Assembly: GCA_022559985.1 (NCBI GenBank) | Contig: JAFJTR010000001.1 | Span: forward strand, 744,001-808,000 | Direction: 5' to 3' | DNA: 64,000 nt | Source of the DNA: Parastagonospora avenae f. sp. tritici 18332-5 | Taxonomy: Eukaryota > Ascomycota > Dothideomycetes > Pleosporales > Phaeosphaeriaceae | In this document: one piece after another, positions 58,423 through 64,000 of the stretch | How positions within the stretch are numbered: position 1 is the first letter of the stretch | Layout of the letters: the number at the start of each line of letters is the position of its first letter | The notes under the pieces: model-generated | Seen by the model: only the letters and a program-made list of their open reading frames with translations | Told to the model about the DNA's origin: nothing | Databases searched by the model: none | Position numbers and translations under genes: made by a program

Positions 58423-58976
58423 AATGGAATCGTAGGCTTCTTCAACTTTGGGCGTATACAATGAGCTCCTTATGCCTCATGTGCCCTCAGAGCCACTTGT
58501 CTGACTCAATTGACAGGTGCAGGAACGCGGTTGTCGATGTTGTTGTGGGTGTGTTGTTCTGAGCTTGTACAGCCAGAGCAACAAGCAAAGAACTGGTAGG
58601 CGCCAGCTGCAGTAAAGAGGGCCCCCATCAGTACACGAAACTCACAACAGACACGGAAGAGAATGGTGCAGAAGAGTGTAGAAGCGAAACGTGGCTCCTC
58701 GCCAAGGGCGGAGAGGTATGACTGCCTCAGAGATGAGATTGGAAGGGCGCGTTATGCGCAGCGAAGCGATGACGCTAGACAGGGGTCCGTTACCTCGCAC
58801 GTGACAGCGAGATTTCACTTCGCGAGCACGTTCGTGATGCTTGTCGACGCGACCACACATCAAGGAGGTCCAAGCGCAATGCACAACGACTGAAATACCA
58901 TAATGTCTTCGATACGTCATCATAGCGAGCGTGCAACAACGTCACTTTCTTGCGACAACCCAACTTTTAGGACGTG
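58423..58976. promoter_or_regulatory. Divergent intergenic region, kinase / hypothetical
   Basis: 554 bases between outward-facing starts. No gene or clear motif recognised. Confidence 0.45.
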
Positions 58977-60137
58977 ATGCCTCGACAACTACCGTGGCTG
59001 AGCACAGGTGGTGGAAGCAGGACCAAACTGAAGCAACCACCCAAAGCGCGGACTGATAGGACACCTCACTCTGATATCGACGATGACTTTTTCGATGGTA
59101 CCGTGCTGGCGAGCTCAAGTAAATGCAAAGGAAAGGCTGCGCTGGACGATGAAGACCCCGAGAACGATCTACCAGATTTACCAACTGGACGATCTACAGT
59201 ACGCAACAGATCCGGGACAAAGGAAGCCTCAAATAAGACGCGTGCACCTTCATCATCACCTCCACCCATCGCCGACCATGTCCAGCCACAAATCGAGTAC
59301 ATGCGCAAAGCCACGTCTAAATTTGACCTACGCGATGACGAATGGATGATGGTAGAAGACGAGTTCCTCGAGACTGCAAAACTCTTCACGCGCCATCTGC
59401 ACATTGCAGAGTACAAGAAGCTCAAGGAGCGCATCGAAGCGAAGAAGAAAGAGCAGGTGCAAGCCCCGAGGCCTGTTGTCGCGGGCGCGAAGCTATCAGC
59501 TGAAGGTCTGACTAAGAAAAAGGCTGAAGTGCAGGCGAAGAGACAGCACAAAGCTATTCGAGATGTGTTTACTTCACAAGACGATGAAGATGAGGATGTT
59601 GATGAAGCCACTCCATCAAGGCTTACTACCTTGAAACGTCCAGCATTTCCAGCACTTGCACCCGACTCCGATAGCGAAGACCTAGATTTGTCTCGCCCTG
59701 TTGTCAGGAAATTCACCTCCCGACCCACGGCCCCTAAACCTACCATGTCCGCAAATTCAACACATGTGCCTGCAAGCACGACATCCTTCGCCAAACCAGC
59801 ATTGCCCGCTACCAGGCCACGCGGAACTGCGCGTAAAAGCCGCTTCAACATCGACATGCTGGACGACTACGTTCCACCAGCAAATCGAACCTCGTCTACG
59901 GATGCAACCAAGGCACAAGCTTCACCGTCACCAGCTCGCAGTAGCGCGCATACTTCGGTGCGCTCACCTGCGCTAGCTAAGCCACCGGTATATACGAAAG
60001 CGAGTGATACATGGAGCTTGGGGCTGAGCAAGGAGACTGCAGAGCGTCTTGCGAAGAGGAAGGCTGAGCGGGAAAAGGAGAGGGAGACTAAGAAGAAAAG
60101 TGTCAAGTTGGAGGACATTCCAACGTTCTTGGTTTGA
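58977..60137 (+). CDS. Conserved hypothetical, basic nuclear-type protein
   Basis: A single exon of 386 residues from ATG 58977. The most protein-like part lies at about 105-165 (IEYMRKATSKFDLRDDEWMM; VEDEFLETAKLFTRHLHIAE), a helical segment running into Lys/Glu-rich coil. Acidic patches (DIDDDFF; SQDDEDEDVDEA; DSDSEDLDL), Ser/Thr/Pro-rich linkers and a charged C-terminus (ETAERLAKRKAEREKERETK) follow. It has no membrane segment or signal peptide; composition suggests a nuclear, largely disordered protein. I do not recognise the family. It is divergent to the eIF2-alpha kinase. Confidence 0.85.
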   Translation: MPRQLPWLSTGGGSRTKLKQPPKARTDRTPHSDIDDDFFDGTVLASSSKCKGKAALDDEDPENDLPDLPTGRSTVRNRSGTKEASNKTRAPSSSPPPIADHVQPQIEYMRKATSKFDLRDDEWMMVEDEFLETAKLFTRHLHIAEYKKLKERIEAKKKEQVQAPRPVVAGAKLSAEGLTKKKAEVQAKRQHKAIRDVFTSQDDEDEDVDEATPSRLTTLKRPAFPALAPDSDSEDLDLSRPVVRKFTSRPTAPKPTMSANSTHVPASTTSFAKPALPATRPRGTARKSRFNIDMLDDYVPPANRTSSTDATKAQASPSPARSSAHTSVRSPALAKPPVYTKASDTWSLGLSKETAERLAKRKAEREKERETKKKSVKLEDIPTFLV

Positions 60138-60413
60138 GTTATTCTTGCAAGTGGTGCGAGCATTTTGTGTTGGCGTTTGGAGTTCGGTTAGCGATACCCA
60201 GTCTTAGGTGGAATTTTGTACAAGCAAATAGATCAAATCACGAGATTTTGTAAGTTTTGGTGAAAAAAAAATACATCGCTTCATGTACGTTTGTGCATTT
60301 CGTCGTTGTACTAGTGACGGGCGACCTATTTGCCATCTATCCAGACGCGTATAGCATACTCTAATCTCCGTGCTCAAATCTAACAATCCTCAACGACTCA
60401 ACCGGTAGACCCT

Positions 60414-62394
60414 CTAACCGAACAACTTGTCCAACATACGATTGAACTTGTTCGTCTCCGGCGTCTCCACATAATTGCGATGATACTCTTCAATCTCCGC
60501 GAGATCAGTCACGAGATCAGCTTCGTGGGATTTGACCCACTTCGTCTTTTTCAGAATCTTCCATCCGAAGAAGAGCACTGGGAAGAGAAAGACCTAAATT
60601 ATTGTGTTAGCCCGTCGATTTAAATGTGGGGGGTGTTTGGGATCTCGACGTACCATGAGGTATGAGAACAGGAACGATGGAACATCCCAGTATCCCTTCA
60701 AGAACACCGTGTATCCGCCCACAAATGTCATGATGAACGTCGTGATGAGGCCGTACCACGCAGCATACGGCTGGAGAATACCCTTGTATGGCAGCGTGTC
60801 GCGGTCTAAGCCCTGGACTTGACACGCCTTGTAGAAGCGCAGGAAGGTAAAGCACATGACGCTGAAGTTGATCAATTGAGAGGCGGTAACCAAGCTGACA
60901 AACCAGTTCAACACGACGGCAGAGTTTTCTCCAAGCTGCAGGAAGGATAGAAGGGCGATGAGCAGGACGACGCCGACGCAGTAGAAGGGCACACCTTGCT
61001 TTGTGCACTTCGTCAGAATCTTGGGCGCTTTGCCTTCGAGTGCCAGACCGAACAGGGAGCGAGACGCGCAGTAGACGTAGGAGTTACCGGCGGAGAAGGC
61101 GGAAGCCAGGACACCGGCATTGACGACGTGAGGAAGTCCTTCGATGCGAAGACGGTTCATGGCGATGACGTACGGCGAAGCTGCAGCGCCGGGCTTGCCA
61201 AGCTTGAATGCGGCGATAAGCTCTGGGTCGTTGTAGGGGACATTGATGCCGACAGCGAGGGAGCCGAGGACGAAGAAAGTCGTGAGACGATAGAAGACGG
61301 CATTGTATGCGCGGGGCATGACCTTTCTGGGATTCTCGGTTTCACCAGCCGCCATGGAAACATAGTCTGGTCCGGCAATGGTGAAGGAAGCTTGAATCAA
61401 GCATTGCAAGAAGCCTAGGAAGCGACCAAGCTGTCCTCCGTAGTATAGCTCCGTGAACGAGCCAGGGTCTTTCCAGTACCGGAATCCATAGCGGTCTTTT
61501 GCGGGATTGCCGCCCAACATAGAGATGAAGGTGAAGATCAGGAGACCAATGATGAGCAGCACTTTTCCAATCGCCGCCCAGAATTCGGTTTCGCCGTACC
61601 ATTTAACAGCCAACATGTTGATTACACTAGCATTGTTAGTGTTATGCGACACATCTAATCGTCTAGAGCAAACCTACGCATATAGGACAATGACGATTGC
61701 AATAATAGCACCGGTCGGTACCGCATCGCTCCAGAAGCCGATGATGACGTTACAGGCCACGATTTCGAAGGGCACAAGGGCAGCCTCGAAGACGAAAAAA
61801 TTCCATCCAGCAGCTACGCCAAAAGCATCGTCTACGAAGCGTCCAGCAAATCGGATAAAGGGCGATGAGATGGGAAGATAGGTGACCATTTCGGCGATAC
61901 CTTGAGGGCTATTAGCACATCACCGCTTTAGGGAATTGGACAAGTTCAGATTGCTGCTTTGGGTAGTCCAACGAAAGCGCTTGGGAAGTTTGTCGCAATG
62001 GGGAGATAGTGGTGTTGAGAGCTTGGGAATGGGGTATCTCACTCAATGTAACAGCCAGAATGACAGTGCACCTATCACAATTTGTTAGTCCTCAATTTTC
62101 CAAGTTGAGAAGAAGTGCGTACCATAAGGAAAAAGCGATGAACAAGGAAGCCGGGCCACCGTTCATCAGACCTCGACCAATTTGCACATAGAGCGCCGTA
62201 CCAATGGTTCCGCCAATACCGATGAGTTGAATATGGCGACCCTTGAGCTTCCGGTGCGTGTTATCGCCGACCTCTCGTACCGATCCCACAACGCTCGAGC
62301 GGCGAGGATGAGCGCCATCGAACGTCTTTTCCTCATCGACACGAGCACCCTTGGCCTCGTACTGACCAAAGTCGTTGCCAGAAGAAGAAGCCAT
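60414..62394 (-). CDS. Amino acid permease (yeast amino acid transporter family)
   Basis: Five exons, 62394-62123, 62071-62043, 61900-61678, 61626-60654 and 60593-60414, give 558 residues. The introns (51, 142, 51 and 60 bases) start GTACGC, GTGAGA, GTAGGT and GTACGT. The N-terminal tail leads into the family signature KLKGRHIQLIGIGGTIGTAL, then TYLPISSPFIRFAGRF, WNFFVFEAALVPFEIVACN and FTIAGPDYVSMAAGETENPR. Twelve membrane segments are expected. The C-terminal tail keeps the KTKWV and EIEEYHRNYVETPET stretch with basic and acid residues. It imports amino acids with protons at the plasma membrane; specificity is unclear. Exon 2 is only 29 bases, and is needed to keep frame. Confidence 0.95.
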
Positions 62395-64000
62395 GATGGA
62401 AGAGCTGTGAAGCGTCAAACGCTCGACAAGCTCAAAGTATAGTTTTGAGTAGAAGCGCAAAGAACTGCACCGCGAATTCCATGTGCCAGCAACCAGGACT
62501 CAGCAAGAAATGTGAAGGTTGTATGCCACGCGAGAAAGCTTGACAGGCGATGAAGGTAAAAGGTGCGCGTGGGCGTTGTAGATAAACGGCTCCGGGGTCA
62601 TCTCTAGCGTGTCAGCTCCAGGATGGACATCCGATCGCTTGAGCCTCCGCGAGTTTGCCCTTGGCCCCGAAAATTCGGAGGCGGCACTAGGCAGCCTAGA
62701 TCAACTGCTCGGCATTCGTATGCAGTTCTTTTCCATCCCACATCGTGCTTGATCCGGCGCCAATTGCGCTTAAGCACAGCTGGTTGCGGTGGCGCTTATC
62801 ATGCTTACTCTGCCTCGGCTGTCTACTGGAAGAGCAGTGGAGGCACTGCATACAGTGTAAGACCCAAGACTTTGGTGTGTGCCTCGAGCTAAGCTGGATA
62901 AATTGTTGCTAGTTGCGTGGTGTTGCAAGGGTCGAGGGAGGTGATAGCGGCTGTTGGAACTTGCGCGGGGTACCATTTCGCCGCAACACCTCTGTGTTCC
63001 AGCCACTGTACATATCGCACCGTTTCTCGTGCCTATCAAGTCTGTCTACATAAACCATCATGTGAATACACCTATCGTTCAAAAAGCGCACAAGAACCCG
63101 CTATCGCTCGCAGCTCGCACAATCGGACACCCCGAAACTCTTGTGCCGTTCGAGAGAACGAAGGACCGCTCCCATCTCTTGTCACTTTCTTGGCCTCCAA
63201 GCTTCTCCAATGGCTGTCCCTGCAGTCGAATCCTGTTCGCAAAAAGCGCACTTGGCATGCTAGGCGGACGGGTGGGCTTCGATGGCTCCGCTCTCCGCCA
63301 CAGGCTTGTCTGCACCGCGTAGCACCCCTAGCTCGGTAAATCTTCAGCTCTCAATGTGCTGTCGCTTATCTAATGGGTCGAGGCCTGTCTGTGGCCGCGC
63401 AACGTGCAGAGTATCATCACCCCGCGGGGACAAATCTTGTGAGTGAGCGGCGCTTCTGACTGATGCTGGGTGGCTTCAGATGATGTGCTGATTGCCTGAT
63501 CGTCGGCCTTGAATTGCGTCTTCAAGCCCCTGTCTGCACCCAAGAATCAGCCCAGGCAATTCCCATCAGAAGAATTCCAAGCTTTGTAAAAGCATGTGCA
63601 AATGTACCCCACGCTCCGCTGACGCTTGGCTCATGTTCGCGAGAAGTTGGAAGCTTCAAGCGACATGCGCCTTGTGCATCTTGAAATTCCACTCTCTCAT
63701 CGCTCCAAGCTTCTCAAAGTTGGTGACCTCTTCACGACACGTTGTGGTTTGAATCTCGGCGAATTCGTCGTGCGAAACCTTTCAATTTATTCATCGTTGG
63801 CAAAGGTCCTTCTCGTGACAGCTGAAGAATACGCCGTCCGCGCAGTATGAAGCCACCGTTATTGGATAGTCTCAGAAACCCAATTCAAACAAATCAGAAG
63901 CCTAGGGAAGCTCCCACCATTCGATATAGGCACAAACGCTATCGATCCTACTTGTTTGCACATTCGAGGCCATTTACTAGTGGCCGCCACAGCTGAGTTG
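62395..64000. other. No gene seen to the window end
   Basis: The permease promoter, then 1.4 kb without a protein-like frame, RNA gene or repeat that I can support. The frame at 63626-63850 is open but featureless. Confidence 0.5.

Noticed and set aside
59066..59857. Minus-strand 263-codon Ser-rich frame
   Set aside because: Antisense of the Lys/Glu/Ser-rich hypothetical at 58977.
1..64000. CRISPR array, bacterial operon or phage
   Set aside because: Introns, targeting peptides and gene families are those of a filamentous fungus; no spaced direct repeats of CRISPR type were seen.

Overview
The window reads as nuclear DNA of a filamentous ascomycete (Pezizomycotina, probably Dothideomycetes; the class is inference). 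The reasons are short introns (mostly 43-85 bases, GTAAGT/GTATGT donors, CTAAC/CTGAC-like branch sites, YAG acceptors), a HET-domain gene, a Zn2Cys6 regulator with an AflR-like tail, a fungal verprolin, mitochondrial HSP78, MSH5, RRP42, an MCH1-type carrier and dense runs of housekeeping genes separated by long gene-free stretches. Exon joins were worked out by eye and are given with each gene.

Region 1-21 kb is accessory. It holds a divergent pair, a 2OG-Fe(II) oxygenase (-) and a Liz1/Dal5-type MFS carrier (+), then a run of broken or doubtful genes: a relic at 1.4-1.8 kb, a gene with a 12-base Lys-Ser-Thr repeat array at 6.3-6.9 kb, a secreted-protein gene with a frameshift and a stop at 7.3-8.5 kb, a GPI-type surface protein with a 4-base duplication and a stop at 9.8-10.7 kb, and a HET gene with two in-frame stops at 16.2-18.8 kb. 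Among them sit intact genes: a Tma17/Adc17-like small protein, a membrane protein, an eight-cysteine secreted peptide with two introns (15.2 kb), and a large 7-TM protein (19.1-20.9 kb).

Region 21.8-35.3 kb is a conserved block: metallo-beta-lactamase-fold protein, verprolin, a mitochondrial membrane protein, a 5'-degenerate tRNA-Ser(GCT), eEF1B-beta, HSP78 and an 11-exon MSH5. From 35.3 to 47.4 kb only one gene is convincing, the Zn2Cys6 regulator at 40.1-41.6 kb. From 47.4 kb on come a Nudix hydrolase, a membrane protein, RRP42, MCH1, three neighbouring F-box genes (one truncated), an HRI-type eIF2-alpha kinase, a conserved hypothetical and a five-exon amino acid permease. The last 1.6 kb is empty.

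No secondary-metabolite backbone gene, intact transposon, CRISPR array or operon is visible. The most distinctive signal is the concentration of lightly damaged accessory genes in the first 19 kb, next to intact housekeeping genes. The most plausible new functional element is the small cysteine-rich secreted peptide.
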